Assembly: GCA_947494325.1 (NCBI GenBank)
Contig: CANLUS010000002.1
Coordinates: forward strand, 62,001-126,000
Length of the DNA: 64,000 nucleotides
Reading direction: 5' to 3'
From: an uncultured Flavobacteriaceae bacterium
GTDB lineage: Bacteria; Bacteroidota; Bacteroidia; Flavobacteriales; Flavobacteriaceae
Shown: positions 1-10,400 of the stretch, piece by piece
Layout: the number at the start of each line of letters is the position of its first letter
Numbering within the stretch: the stretch's first letter is position 1
Program-made: the position numbers and the translations under genes
The notes under the pieces: generated by a model
What the model was told of the DNA's origin: nothing
Databases searched by the model: none
Seen by the model: only the letters and a program-made list of their open reading frames with translations

Positions 1-466
1 CTTGATTGCGTAGAGCGGCTCTGACTATGGTAGCTGTTGCTGGCAGCCATCCATTCATTGTTAGTAAGGCCAATTCAAGTAAAAGATTGATGTATTCATC
101 GATTTCTGGAGAATTACTTTGCAATGCTAAATTTGTTTTTTTTAAACGATCAAAACATTCACCAGAATTTATAAAGGCGGTACCATTTGAGGAAGTAACT
201 TGAGGAGAAGTATAATTCTTTTCACCGATACCAATGGCAATGCGCACATCAAGATTCTTTTCCTTTTTGATGCTGGCTTTGATATATATGGCAGCTTCTA
301 ATGCTCGTAAAGGATCGATTTCAAGCTGAAAACTATCTCCACGGTAAATTTCCCAATGCGTAGGTTCTGATCCGAAAAAAGCTAATGCATCCTTTAGATT
401 CAGAATCCAATCAGGGGTGGTGCCTTGTTTAGAATTGATGATGTCACCTGTTAATACTGCTGTCAT
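1..466 (-). CDS. SatD-like family protein (C-terminus beyond window)
   Basis: This gene begins at the ATG (CAT on the plus strand) at 464-466 and runs off the left edge; about 155 residues are visible. The N-terminus reads MTAVLTGDIINSKQG, followed by a WEIYRGDSFQLE segment. These are the hallmarks I associate with the SatD family of flavobacteria, often annotated as a transcriptional regulator. Such proteins commonly carry a C-terminal helix-turn-helix, which cannot be checked here because the end is missing. Upstream, 501-565 holds an array of alternating CCGATA/TATCGG half-sites, which suggests autoregulation. The function is not established. The reading frame is open throughout the visible part. 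Confidence 0.7.
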   Translation of the reverse strand, partial: MTAVLTGDIINSKQGTTPDWILNLKDALAFFGSEPTHWEIYRGDSFQLEIDPLRALEAAIYIKASIKKEKNLDVRIAIGIGEKNYTSPQVTSSNGTAFINSGECFDRLKKTNLALQSNSPEIDEYINLLLELALLTMNGWLPATATIVRAALRNQ

Positions 467-500
467 TTAATAATTCTTTGTGACAAATATATCTCTTTTA

Positions 501-565
501 TTACCGATATCCAAAAATATCGGCTTTTTTACCGATAATTAAAAATATCGGCTTTTTTACCGATA
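501..565. promoter_or_regulatory. Operator-like array of five CCGATA/TATCGG half-sites
   Basis: Half-sites lie at 504-509 (CCGATA), 518-523 (TATCGG), 532-537 (CCGATA), 546-551 (TATCGG) and 560-565 (CCGATA). They are exactly 14 bp apart and alternate in orientation, so the stretch is also two copies of a 28-bp tandem unit (501-528 and 529-556) plus a partial third. It sits between the SatD-like gene and rdgB, close to the start of the former. Binding of a dimeric regulator, possibly the SatD-like protein itself, is an inference. Confidence 0.65.
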
Positions 566-624
566 AATATTCATATATATAACGCATTAATTAACACTTA
601 TTGTCTTGCAGGTTGTAGTTTTTA

Positions 625-632
625 TTATTTTT
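625..632 (+). promoter_or_regulatory. TAnnTTTG -7 box for rdgB
   Basis: TATTTTTG matches the Bacteroidota -7 consensus. TTG triplets lie upstream at 601-603 and 606-608. The box ends only four bases before the ATG at 637, so the transcript would have almost no leader. Confidence 0.45.
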
Positions 633-636
633 GAGC

Positions 637-1212
637 ATGAAAATAGTCTTTGCCACACACAATCAACACAAGCTAGAAGAAGTACAGGCTTTGTTACCTC
701 CTACCATTAAACTATTGAGCTTAACTGAGATTGGTTGTACCGAAGAAATTTTAGAAACAGCCAGTACCCTCGAAGGAAATGCTAAGATTAAGGCTAATTA
801 TATTACAAATACCTATGGTTATGACTGTTTCGCGGATGATACAGGTTTAGAAGTCACCGCCCTTAACGGAGATCCTGGAGTATATTCGGCGCGTTACGCT
901 GGTGATCACGCTGATGCGGAAGTAAATATGGATAAGCTACTAGCTAATTTAAAAGGAATTAGCGATAGAAAAGCTCAATTTAAAACTGTGGTAATCTTGA
1001 ATCTTAACGGAAAGCAGAGCGTTTTCGAAGGGGTGTGCAAAGGTGAAATTTTATCTGAAAGACAAGGGGTCAAGGGATTTGGTTATGATCCTATTTTTAA
1101 ACCAGAAGGATTTAGTGCTTCATTTGCTCAAATGTCTATGGAAGAAAAGGGGCGTATAAGCCATAGAGGAAAAGCTATACAACAACTTGTGCAATTTTTG
1201 AAAAGCTTATGA
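637..1212 (+). CDS. rdgB: Non-canonical purine NTP pyrophosphatase (XTP/dITP diphosphatase)
   Basis: RdgB/HAM1 enzymes hydrolyse dITP, XTP and ITP to monophosphates, keeping deaminated purines out of DNA and RNA. The 191-residue protein has the family N-terminus MKIVFATHNQHKLEE, the FADDTGLEV segment with metal-binding acidic residues, the GVYSARYAG motif, and the C-terminal KGRISHRGKA signature. Length is normal for the family. I chose the ATG at 637 rather than the TTG at 631 because homologues start at MKIVFAT. A -7 box ends at 632, so the mRNA may be nearly leaderless. The gene is intact and stands alone; its downstream neighbour is convergent. Confidence 0.95.
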   Translation: MKIVFATHNQHKLEEVQALLPPTIKLLSLTEIGCTEEILETASTLEGNAKIKANYITNTYGYDCFADDTGLEVTALNGDPGVYSARYAGDHADAEVNMDKLLANLKGISDRKAQFKTVVILNLNGKQSVFEGVCKGEILSERQGVKGFGYDPIFKPEGFSASFAQMSMEEKGRISHRGKAIQQLVQFLKSL

Positions 1213-1239
1213 TGCTTATTTAGCTAGGTTAAAAGAGTG

Positions 1240-1848
1240 TTAGTTCTTTTTCAATATTATAGAAATCCTTAATAAGAATACTAACACTGCAATGCTGGCG
1301 AATGCAATCCGTAAAGGGTTTGTCATTTCTAACACATAAGATTTTGCAAAAATCACCCACAATAAATAACCTCCAATGGTGTGTATTCGTTTCCAGTTAC
1401 TCGACCCAAAGAGGTCACGAGTCTTGTCAAAAGAGGTAAGAGTCATCAAAGTAATGAACGCATAGGCAGTAGCACCAACAGCTGTTCGAAAGAGACCTCT
1501 ATCCTCAAAAACATTAAAATTTATATGCATTGTCATTAAGATCAACATAGACAAGTGAATGTAGTGAGAGATGGCAAAAGATACTCCAATATACCGCCTA
1601 TTAACCAAAAGCCATTTTGTGAAGCGGCTTTTCACATAATGGTGTAGGGAAGAAGCTGTAAAGGCCGACATAAACAGTATAAATGAAAATTTAGCAGACG
1701 AACGAATTAAAACACTCACCGTTTCTTTTTCTGTAATATCTAATATTGCTAGCGTTACAAGTACGTTTCCTATGAGTACTATACTGATAAGGCCCGTTAG
1801 TGACCATCCAGACATTACTGGGTTAGCTGGAGCACTAGAAGGATTCAA
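1240..1848 (-). CDS. Ferric reductase-like (MsrQ/YedZ-type) heme membrane protein
   Basis: This 202-residue protein has about six hydrophobic segments and conserved histidines inside or at the ends of helices: HHYVKSR near residue 68, AISHYIHL near 95-98, an MHINF histidine, and KRIHTIGGYL near 155. This pattern resembles the ferric-reductase-like transmembrane domain, which binds b-type heme and passes electrons across the inner membrane, as in MsrQ. No FAD or NAD domain is attached and no msrP gene is adjacent, so the partner and role are unknown. It starts two bases after the end of the parC frame on the same strand, so the order is parE, parC, then this gene, probably one transcript. Confidence 0.7.
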   Translation of the reverse strand: MNPSSAPANPVMSGWSLTGLISIVLIGNVLVTLAILDITEKETVSVLIRSSAKFSFILFMSAFTASSLHHYVKSRFTKWLLVNRRYIGVSFAISHYIHLSMLILMTMHINFNVFEDRGLFRTAVGATAYAFITLMTLTSFDKTRDLFGSSNWKRIHTIGGYLLWVIFAKSYVLEMTNPLRIAFASIAVLVFLLRISIILKKN

Positions 1849-1850
1849 AA

Positions 1851-4526
1851 TTAAAATAATGTTGGTTGTCCGTCGCTGTCTGTATCTTTAGCAGAATTTT
1901 CATCCTTTTTAGTCGTGGTTTTCGGATCGATCTTTTCAGGTGAATCTCCCTTTATCTGCTCTTCTTCAACAACTTCAACAGCATTTACTTCAGGTTCTTC
2001 ATATGGTAAAGAATCTAATAAGTTGATTTGTTTTATTTTATCTCTAGTCAATTGATTTCCAATAGCTTTAATTCCCTTAATTGAAATAAATTCTTCAAAA
2101 TTTATGGAATCGTTTTCTAAACTACGTTTTGAGAAAATTACTTCAGCTATCGGTCTAAAATCTGTTGATACAATTTCTAGCTGAGATTTTGGATGTTCAC
2201 TAATAAATTGCTCTTCTTTATTAGGATTATCAATCATAAATCTTTTTACATAATAGCACTCTTTAGAGCCGTCATAATGCACTGCCGATATAGGCTTATT
2301 AGGAATCCATTTTTCAAGTATAATCATATTACTATCAAAATGGGTAGATAATTCTGGGCGAATTGTTTTTACCATTCCAGACTGGGTAATAATTAGTAAT
2401 CGGTCTTCTGCGGTGAACTCCCCAAGTAATTCCCCTCTATTATCAACATTTAAACGCTGTACAGTATCATCAAACCATATTTTACGCGGTTTAAGTGTAG
2501 AGATCCCTTTTTCTTTCAGCTCAATACGTTTTACACTGTATTTAGTAACTGTGTTTCCTCGGCTACCACGTCCTTTTATTGCTAAATCTGCGAAATCAAT
2601 ATCCCATTTTAGTTTTTTAACGCTTCCAACAGCTCTTAAGTGCACGGTTACAACTTCTGCTTCACCATTAGGGTTCGCCGAGAAATACAATACTTTAGAA
2701 AGTTTATTGCCAGCAGTTAAGTCATACTCTTTATCTCGTGTTACAGCGGTTACGGCAAAACGTTTCATGTAGGTTGGTCCTGATTTACCATCCTTATAGA
2801 TCATATTATACACCGTACGCTTATCACTTTTCTTAAAAACCGCTACGTGAATGATGTTTTTACCTACAAAAGTTTTAGAGTCTAGTTTTGTAACAGTCAT
2901 TTTTCCATCTGCTCTAAAAACGATTACGCTATCAATATCAGAACAGTCAGTTACGAACTCATCTCGACGTAAAGAAGTGCCTACAAATCCTTCTTCTCGA
3001 TTCACATATAATTTCGCATTTTTCATTGCTACTTTTGATGCAACTATATCTTCGAATATGCGAATTTCTGTCTTTCTCTCTTTACCTTTACCATACTTAA
3101 CCTTCAGGTTTTTAAAGTAATCAACCGCATATTCAATAAGATTAGCTAAGTGATTTTTTACCTCGGCAATCTTTTCTTCTAAGCTCTCGATATGTTGCTT
3201 TGCTTTGTCGATGTCGAATTTAGATATCTTTTTAATTCGAATTTCCGTCAATCGAACAATGTCCTCTTCCGTTACTGCGCGTTTTAAATGTTTAATGTGC
3301 GGTTTTAATCCTTTATCAATAGCAGCAATTACTCCTTTCCAAGTCTCCTCTTCTTCAATATCACGGTAAATTCTATTTTCGATAAAAATGCGCTCAAGAG
3401 ATGCAAAGTGCCACTGTTCTTCCAATTCTCCTAATTGAATCTCTAGTTCTTGCTTGAGTAGATCTACAGTATGATCTGTCGATCTGCGAAGCATTTCGGT
3501 CACACCAATAAAAACGGGTTTGTTGTTTTCAATAATACATGACAAAGGAGAAATTGACTGTTCGCAATTTGTAAATGCATACAAGGCATCAATCGTTTTG
3601 TCTGGAGACACACCATTGGGTAGATGAATCAAAATCTCAACGTTAGCAGCCGTATTGTCTTCAATACGCTTTATTTTAATCTTCCCTTTTTCGTTCGCCT
3701 TGATAATAGAATCAATTAAAGAAGAAGTTGTTGTACTGTAAGGTATTTGACTGATTATAAGAGTATTTTTGTCCAATTGCGAAATGGCCGCTCGAACTCT
3801 AACTTTCCCACCGCGAAGGCCGTCATTGTAGTTTGTTACGTCCGCAATACCGCCAGTTAAAAAATCGGGAACCAGCTTAAAACTTCTTCCTTTTAAATGT
3901 TTAATGGAGGCGTCGATTAACTCATTAAAATTGTGTGGTAATATTTTGGTGGATAGGCCGACGGCAATTCCCTCAGCGCCCTGTGCGAGTAGCAATGGGA
4001 ATTTAACTGGGAGATCAATTGGTTCTTTTCGTCTACCATCGTAAGACGATTGCCATTCGGTCGTTTTCGGGTTAAATACTACTTCTAAGGCAAATTTAGA
4101 GAGTCTAGCTTCAATATATCTTGAAGCTGCTGCACGATCACCTGTTAGTATATTCCCCCAGTTTCCTTGCATGTCAATTAACAGCTCTTTCTGGCCTAAT
4201 TGAACCATGGCATCTGCAATACTTGCATCCCCATGCGGGTGATATTGCATCGTATGACCTACCAAATTGGCCACTTTGTTATAACGACCATCATCTAAAT
4301 CTTTCATAGACTGCATGATACGACGTTGCACAGGTTTAAAACCATCATCGATCGCGGGAACAGCACGCTCAAGAATCACATAAGACGCATAATCTAGAAA
4401 CCAATCTTTGTACATACCAGTAACTTTGGTAATGGTTTCTTCAGTATGACTTTCTTCAGTATGACTTTCTTCGGGATGTTTATTCGCTAAATTATCGTCT
4501 TCTATGTCGTTATTTTCTTCTTGCAT
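1851..4526 (-). CDS. parC: DNA topoisomerase IV subunit A
   Basis: This is the DNA breakage-reunion subunit of topoisomerase IV, which decatenates daughter chromosomes together with ParE. The 891-residue protein has the GyrA/ParC core: GFKPVQRRI near 62-70, YHPHGDASIADAM near 95-107, and the active-site tyrosine Tyr137 in AAASRYIEARL. A coiled-coil region follows near 440-480 and then a C-terminal domain ending in an acidic/lysine-rich tail. Its ATG overlaps the last base of parE (4526), so the pair is translationally coupled. The N-terminal acidic extension contains the pentapeptide SHTEE twice, encoded by a 15-bp tandem duplication. At the position of GyrA Ser83 this protein has Ala. Gyrase is less likely because of the adjacent ParE-type partner. 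Confidence 0.93.
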   Translation of the reverse strand: MQEENNDIEDDNLANKHPEESHTEESHTEETITKVTGMYKDWFLDYASYVILERAVPAIDDGFKPVQRRIMQSMKDLDDGRYNKVANLVGHTMQYHPHGDASIADAMVQLGQKELLIDMQGNWGNILTGDRAAASRYIEARLSKFALEVVFNPKTTEWQSSYDGRRKEPIDLPVKFPLLLAQGAEGIAVGLSTKILPHNFNELIDASIKHLKGRSFKLVPDFLTGGIADVTNYNDGLRGGKVRVRAAISQLDKNTLIISQIPYSTTTSSLIDSIIKANEKGKIKIKRIEDNTAANVEILIHLPNGVSPDKTIDALYAFTNCEQSISPLSCIIENNKPVFIGVTEMLRRSTDHTVDLLKQELEIQLGELEEQWHFASLERIFIENRIYRDIEEEETWKGVIAAIDKGLKPHIKHLKRAVTEEDIVRLTEIRIKKISKFDIDKAKQHIESLEEKIAEVKNHLANLIEYAVDYFKNLKVKYGKGKERKTEIRIFEDIVASKVAMKNAKLYVNREEGFVGTSLRRDEFVTDCSDIDSVIVFRADGKMTVTKLDSKTFVGKNIIHVAVFKKSDKRTVYNMIYKDGKSGPTYMKRFAVTAVTRDKEYDLTAGNKLSKVLYFSANPNGEAEVVTVHLRAVGSVKKLKWDIDFADLAIKGRGSRGNTVTKYSVKRIELKEKGISTLKPRKIWFDDTVQRLNVDNRGELLGEFTAEDRLLIITQSGMVKTIRPELSTHFDSNMIILEKWIPNKPISAVHYDGSKECYYVKRFMIDNPNKEEQFISEHPKSQLEIVSTDFRPIAEVIFSKRSLENDSINFEEFISIKGIKAIGNQLTRDKIKQINLLDSLPYEEPEVNAVEVVEEEQIKGDSPEKIDPKTTTKKDENSAKDTDSDGQPTLF
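4442..4471 (-). repeat. 15-bp tandem duplication inside parC
   Basis: Two perfect adjacent copies of a 15-bp unit (4442-4456 and 4457-4471) encode the repeated SHTEE pentapeptide in the ParC N-terminal extension. In-frame repeats of this size can gain or lose copies by slippage without breaking the frame. Confidence 0.85.
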
Positions 4527-6382
4527 TATTTGTCTTCCACTAAATCAAGTTCAACTTTTAAGTTTTCGATTATAAATTTTTGCCTGTCAGGCGTATTCTT
4601 ACCCATATAGAAATTCAATAATTGATCTATTGACATTTCTTTATCAAGCATTACGGGGTCTAAGCGTATGTTATCACCAATAAAATGAGCAAATTCGTCA
4701 GGAGAAATCTCTCCAAGTCCTTTAAATCGAGTAATTTCTGGTTTTCCCTTTAAACTTTGAATGGCCGCTTGTTTTTCCGTATCCGAATAGCAATAATGTG
4801 TTTTACTTTTGTCTCGAACACGAAACAACGGTGTATCTAAAATATACAAATGGCCTTCTTTAATTAACTCTGGGAAAAATTGCAGAAAAAAGGTAATCAA
4901 TAAAAGTCTAATGTGCATACCATCTACGTCGGCATCAGTTGCAATGACAATATTGTTGTATCGTAAATTTTCAATTCCATCTTCAATGTTCAAAGCAGCT
5001 TGAAGCAGGTTAAATTCTTCATTCTCATATACGATCTTTTTACTCATGCCATATGAATTCAAAGGTTTCCCTCGTAAGCTAAAAACCGCCTGTGTATTCA
5101 CATTGCGAGATTTGGTAATCGATCCACTTGCTGAATCTCCCTCCGTAATAAACAAAGTGCTGTCTAAGCGATTGTCTTTTTTCATATCGCCTAAGTGTAC
5201 CCGACAATCTCTAAGCTTTTTGTTGTGAAGATTGGCTTTTTTTGCGCGTTCTCGCGCAAGTTTCCTTATACCAGACAGATCTTTTCTTTCACGTTCTGCC
5301 TGTAGTATTTTACGCTGCAATGATTCCGCGGAAGCTGTATTTTTGTGTAAATAATTATCCAGATTTGTCTTGACGAAGTCATTGATAAAAGTTCTAACCG
5401 TCGGTAAGCCTCCACCCATTTCAGTAGAGCCTAATTTCGTTTTCGTTTGACTTTCAAAAACTGGTTCCATTACTTTGATGCTAATTGCCGATACTATAGA
5501 TTTTCGAATATCAGAAGCTTCATAATTTTTACCAAAAAACTCTCGAACTGTCTTGACTACTGCCTCTCTAAATGCGTTTTGATGTGTACCACCTTGCGTG
5601 GTGTGCTGTCCATTTACAAATGAATGATATTCTTCACTATACTGTGTTCTACTATGGGTTAACGCCATTTCGATATCATCGCTTTTTAAATGGATGATAG
5701 GGTAGAGCATATCGGTATCAGCAATATTTTCTACTAAGAGGTCTTTTAATCCGTTTTCAGAGAAGTATTTTTCTCCATTAAAAATGATGGTTAAACCAGT
5801 GTTGAGATACACATAGTTTTTGATCATTTTTATGATATATTCGTTACGAAATTTATATTGATTAAAAATAGTTTCGTCTGGTGTGAAGCTTACTTTCGTT
5901 CCTTTACGTTGAGATGAAGATTGAACGGCATCATCGATAACTAAGTTGCCTTTTTCGAATTCGGCAATCTTAGTTTTGTCTTCTCTGACTGACTGTACCT
6001 TAAAATGAGACGATAAGGCATTTACGGCTTTTGTTCCAACCCCGTTTAATCCAACAGATTTTTTAAAAGCTTTAGAATCATACTTTCCGCCTGTATTCAT
6101 TTTAGAAACGACATCAACTACTTTTCCTAACGGGATACCACGACCATAATCTCGAACACTTACAGTTTTGTCTCGAACCGAAATTTCGATAGTTTTTCCT
6201 GCCCCCATTACGTATTCATCAATGGAATTGTCGAGTACTTCTTTAATTAAAATATAAATACCGTCATCTGGCGAAGAACCGTCGCCTAACTTACCAATGT
6301 ACATACCTGGACGCATTCTGATATGCTCTTTCCAGTCGAGTGAACGTATATTCTCTTCAGTGTATGTAGTTTGTTTAGCCAT
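4526..6382 (-). CDS. parE: DNA topoisomerase IV subunit B
   Basis: This is the ATPase subunit of topoisomerase IV. The 618-residue protein shows RMRPGMYIG at the N-terminus, the GHKL ATP-binding motifs ([10 protein letters not shown], then DYGRGIPLG and [14 protein letters not shown]), the EGDSASG metal-binding motif of the TOPRIM domain and the [10 protein letters not shown] acidic triad. Length fits ParE rather than the longer GyrB. It is followed at once by parC, whose start overlaps the parE stop. The start ATG gives the expected MAKQ N-terminus. The promoter should lie in 6383-6500, which it shares with the divergent pssA gene. Confidence 0.95.
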   Translation of the reverse strand: MAKQTTYTEENIRSLDWKEHIRMRPGMYIGKLGDGSSPDDGIYILIKEVLDNSIDEYVMGAGKTIEISVRDKTVSVRDYGRGIPLGKVVDVVSKMNTGGKYDSKAFKKSVGLNGVGTKAVNALSSHFKVQSVREDKTKIAEFEKGNLVIDDAVQSSSQRKGTKVSFTPDETIFNQYKFRNEYIIKMIKNYVYLNTGLTIIFNGEKYFSENGLKDLLVENIADTDMLYPIIHLKSDDIEMALTHSRTQYSEEYHSFVNGQHTTQGGTHQNAFREAVVKTVREFFGKNYEASDIRKSIVSAISIKVMEPVFESQTKTKLGSTEMGGGLPTVRTFINDFVKTNLDNYLHKNTASAESLQRKILQAERERKDLSGIRKLARERAKKANLHNKKLRDCRVHLGDMKKDNRLDSTLFITEGDSASGSITKSRNVNTQAVFSLRGKPLNSYGMSKKIVYENEEFNLLQAALNIEDGIENLRYNNIVIATDADVDGMHIRLLLITFFLQFFPELIKEGHLYILDTPLFRVRDKSKTHYCYSDTEKQAAIQSLKGKPEITRFKGLGEISPDEFAHFIGDNIRLDPVMLDKEMSIDQLLNFYMGKNTPDRQKFIIENLKVELDLVEDK

Positions 6383-6521
6383 TTGATAATACTTATGATG
6401 CAGGTTTGCTAAAATAAGACTTCATACTAAAAAATAAAACTGTCTTCTGATTATTTATTAACATATAAATTAAGAATGTGAATCTAATTTATTTCTTTAA
6501 ATTTACCCGAATTTAAATCCA

Positions 6522-7274
6522 ATACTTATCAAAAAGCACATCCCAAATTTAATCACTCTACTTAATTTGTTTTGTGGAGTTATTGCTGTTTTAGCGGCGG
6601 CCTTAGGTAATTTACAAACGGCGGCATTATTTGTGCTGTGCGGCATTTTTTTTGATTTTTTTGATGGATTTGCCGCTCGAGTCTTAAAAGTAGATAGCGA
6701 GCTAGGAAAACAGCTTGATTCATTAGCAGATATGGTAACATCGGGTGTTGCGCCTGGTTTAGTGATGTATCAATTGATATTGAGAGCAATGAATCATGAT
6801 TCTTTCGCTACATCTTTCATAGAAAAAGGCAATATGAGCACCTGGAGTTTTGATGATATTCAATTTGTTCCGTTTATCGGATTTATACTCCCAATTGCTG
6901 CGGCCTATAGGCTTGCGAATTTTAACTTAGACGAACGTCAATCAACTTCATTTATAGGTTTACCTACACCTGCCATGAGTATTTTTGTTATATCCTTGCC
7001 ACTGATTTTACAATATTCAGATATAGAATTTATGCATGGTTTAGTTCAAAACATGTATGTTTTAATTGGAAGCACATTATTTTTAAGTTTTGTTATGAAC
7101 GTCGAAATTTCGTTATTTTCGTTAAAATTCAAGAATTTCTCAATCAAAAATAACTGGATTGAACTATTATTTATTTTATTAGTTGTACTTGGCTTAATTA
7201 GCTTAAAATTCACTTCAATCCCCTTACTAATAGTACTTTACATCTTATTTTCTATATTAAAAAAGAAAGATTAA
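6522..7274 (+). CDS. pssA: CDP-diacylglycerol--serine O-phosphatidyltransferase, non-canonical start
   Basis: The enzyme makes phosphatidylserine from CDP-diacylglycerol and serine, the precursor of phosphatidylethanolamine, in the inner membrane. The CDP-alcohol phosphotransferase signature is clear: DG-x2-AR-x8-G-x3-D-x3-D in DGFAARVLKVDSELGKQLDS continuing to LAD. Several membrane helices follow. Family homology starts at IKKHIPNLITLLNLFCG, encoded from 6528, but no ATG, GTG or TTG lies upstream in frame before the stop at 6498-6500. The first conventional codon is the TTG at 6567, which would delete the conserved N-terminus. I therefore start at the ATA at 6522 (giving MLIKKHIPN); ATT at 6501 is an alternative. 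A sequencing error is also possible. Confidence 0.85.
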   Translation: MLIKKHIPNLITLLNLFCGVIAVLAAALGNLQTAALFVLCGIFFDFFDGFAARVLKVDSELGKQLDSLADMVTSGVAPGLVMYQLILRAMNHDSFATSFIEKGNMSTWSFDDIQFVPFIGFILPIAAAYRLANFNLDERQSTSFIGLPTPAMSIFVISLPLILQYSDIEFMHGLVQNMYVLIGSTLFLSFVMNVEISLFSLKFKNFSIKNNWIELLFILLVVLGLISLKFTSIPLLIVLYILFSILKKKD

Positions 7275-7420
7275 TTCTTGATAATTTTAGAAATTTAATG
7301 ACATTATAACTACTTTTTGGCCAAAATTGGGTAGGAATAAATAATGTTCAGTTGTTGTGTTTATATACTAAATGATAAAACAGACCGTTTAAAAGTCTGA
7401 GAATCGCTAAACATTTTGTT

Positions 7421-10400
7421 ATGAACCAACCTAGTACTTTTACCAAGGTAAAGTTGTTATTTGCTACAGCTTTATTTTTTCTCCCATATTTTATCAATGC
7501 TCAAACGACAGTACCTTTTGAAAAAAGGTATGAGAATGTTGGGATTAATGGAGATTTAACAATGGTAGGAAATTCTATCGTTGGTAATGATGCGACCACC
7601 CCTTATAATGGTGGAAGTAACAATAATAGCTTTGCAGCTGTCTATATAGATGTTGATAGTGACGCAACTACTTTTAGTTCAAGTAGTGCTGAGTTAACAG
7701 GACTTACCAATTGTGATCGTGTGGTCTACGCGGGATTGTATTGGGGAGCCAATGTTACGCTAGCGACTCAAACACCAGAAACTATAAAATTTAGACCTCC
7801 CGGAGGTTCTTATATTGATATTTCCGCCGATATCGTGGATGTCACCCAGCGCGAACAATTAGATATCATGTATTATAAGGATGTAACGAGTATCGTTACC
7901 GGATTGTCTAACCCTTCGGGGGAATATTTCGTTGCAAACGTTTCTTGTGAAACTGGAGTTGGCAATAGGGCGGCCGGTTGGACGATGGTCGTTGTATATG
8001 AGAGTCCTACAAAACCACGTAAATATATTACTACTTTTGATGGATTCTCAAATGTAAGTCCGAGTAATACAGAACAGTTTAGTTATTCTGGTTTCGTAAC
8101 ACCTCCATCAGGAAGTGTTCAAGGTAGAATAGGTTTGGGTGCTTTAGAAGGAGATAGAGCTTTGACAGGAGAACAATTGTTTTTTGCAGATGCAATTGTA
8201 CCAGCTACTGATCCTAATAGTAGTTTTGATTTATTGTTTGATGCTGAGAATCCAGCAGACAACTTTTTTAACAGTAAAGTAACCATAGATGGGGCGCAAG
8301 TTACAACTAGAACACCCAATAGTACGAATACTTTAGGGTGGGATACTGCAATTGTGGATTTAGATCCTTTAAATAACCCTAATGCTCCTTTAACCGAGAA
8401 TCTTATTTTAGCAAACGGTGCAACGGATGCAACCGTACGTGTAGCAACGACTGGTGATAGAATTTTGACCTTCCTAAACACGTTTGCTGTAGATATCATT
8501 GAGCCAGTAATTGATGTTTTAACGAGTGTAGAAGATACATCTGGTAATGCGATTACGTTAGGTTCACCAGTTTCTTTAGGTGCTACGGTTGTATACAACA
8601 TTAACTTTGAGAATTCAGGTACTGATGGTGCACTGAATACCGAAGTCGTAAACACCTTACCTTTTAATGTAACTTTAGATGAAACCAGCATAGAATTTTT
8701 GGATGCCACGGACACTCCCTTGGCGCCAGGTTTGATAACGTATACTTATAATACAACCACTAGACAACTAACTTTTACTATAGATGATTCTTTAGTCTTA
8801 AAAGACGGATTAGCAGGCTCTTATAATATTCGATATCAAGTAACAGCTTCAAATGATTGTTTTGATTATACCGATGCTTGTACTAATTTATTAGAAAACT
8901 TTTTAGAGACTTCTTATGATGGTGAAACGTCAGGTACAAATATTACAGGTCAACCTGGTTTAAATGGCGTTAATGGATGTGGATTAGGGAACCCTGGATC
9001 GATGGATTTATTTGTAGATACAAGTTCTTGTAATTTTGATAGTACATTAACATTTTGTAATAATAATTTAACCTTTTCTGGTGATGATGGATATAATACC
9101 TATGAATGGGTAGATGAAACTGGAACAAATATTGGTAATACGAAAGAAATTACCGTAACTGGTCCAGGAATATATACTGTGACTCAGACCAGAACTGGTT
9201 GTTCAGTAACAACAAGAGTGGTGACTGTTTTAGGTTTAGATGTTACTTACACCCCATCAAATGCTTTGTGTAGAGATAGTGCAGATGGAACGATAGCAGT
9301 ACAAGTTAATGAAGCTTCAGCCAATTTTACTTTCGAATTGTTTAAAGGGGGCGTGTTGCAAGAAACTACTGGAGCGATTACCGCTGATAATCATGTATTT
9401 AATGGCTTGGATATTGGTACAGATTATTCGATACGTGTGACAAATGCTGCAGGATGTTTTGACTTTCAAACAACGGGTCTAACAGTAACAGAACCAACTT
9501 TATTGCAAGCCACAAATGTTGTGAGCGATAATATCATGCCTTGTAATGGTAATTTATTAAGTGGAAGAATAGAAGTGAACGCTTCAGGTGGTACACAGTT
9601 TACGGCTACAGGCGATTATGAATATAGTATGGATGGTGGTGCTTTTCAAGAGTCGAACATATTTACTACAACGGTTCAAGGAAATCATACAATTACGGTT
9701 AGAGACCAGAATAATTGTACGACAACAACGGTAGCCAATGTTGGTTTCGATGACGAAATTGCTTATACCATGTCGAAATTAGATGTGAATTGTGCAAATA
9801 GTACAAACGGCTCTATTTCAGTTAACTTGACTCAAAATACTGCTGGCAATACCATGACTTATAGTATTGATGGAGGTACAACGTTTCAAAATTCACCTGT
9901 GTTTAATGGGTTGGCAGTAGGAGATTATTCAATAATCATCCGTAAAGAAAAAGGGATTAATAGTTGTGAAACAACAGTAACAGAAAGTATCGATCAGCTC
10001 ATATTCTTAGAATTTGAAGCTACTGGTGGCTTTTCTTGTTCTGGCAGTATTAATACTATTACAGCTACAGTAGCACCTGCATATGCCAATGAAGTGACTT
10101 ACATAATGGACGGTACAATTACCAACACTACTGGAATTTTCGAAAATGTGACACCAGGGTTACATAGCGTTACTGCTAGGCATAATACTTTTTTATGTGA
10201 AGCGCCGCCTGTTGAAGTAAGTGCTGTGGCATATACGCCAATGAATATACTAGGTGTTAATCAACAGTTAGAAAATCCAAATCAATACGATATTAGTTTT
10301 TCTGGAGGTACGGCCGATTATCAATTCGCTATGCTTGCTGGTAGAATAACAGATGTGACTGTTACAGATAGTGATTTTGGAGATGAGAATCTATTTAATA

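Noticed and set aside
2413-3120. Plus-strand frames of 119 and 89 codons opposite parC
   Set aside because: They lie entirely antisense to the clear topoisomerase gene and have no homology-like motifs; shadow frames.
7381-7405. Hairpin CAGAC/GTCTG upstream of the T9SS protein gene
   Set aside because: Five base pairs only; too weak for a functional claim.
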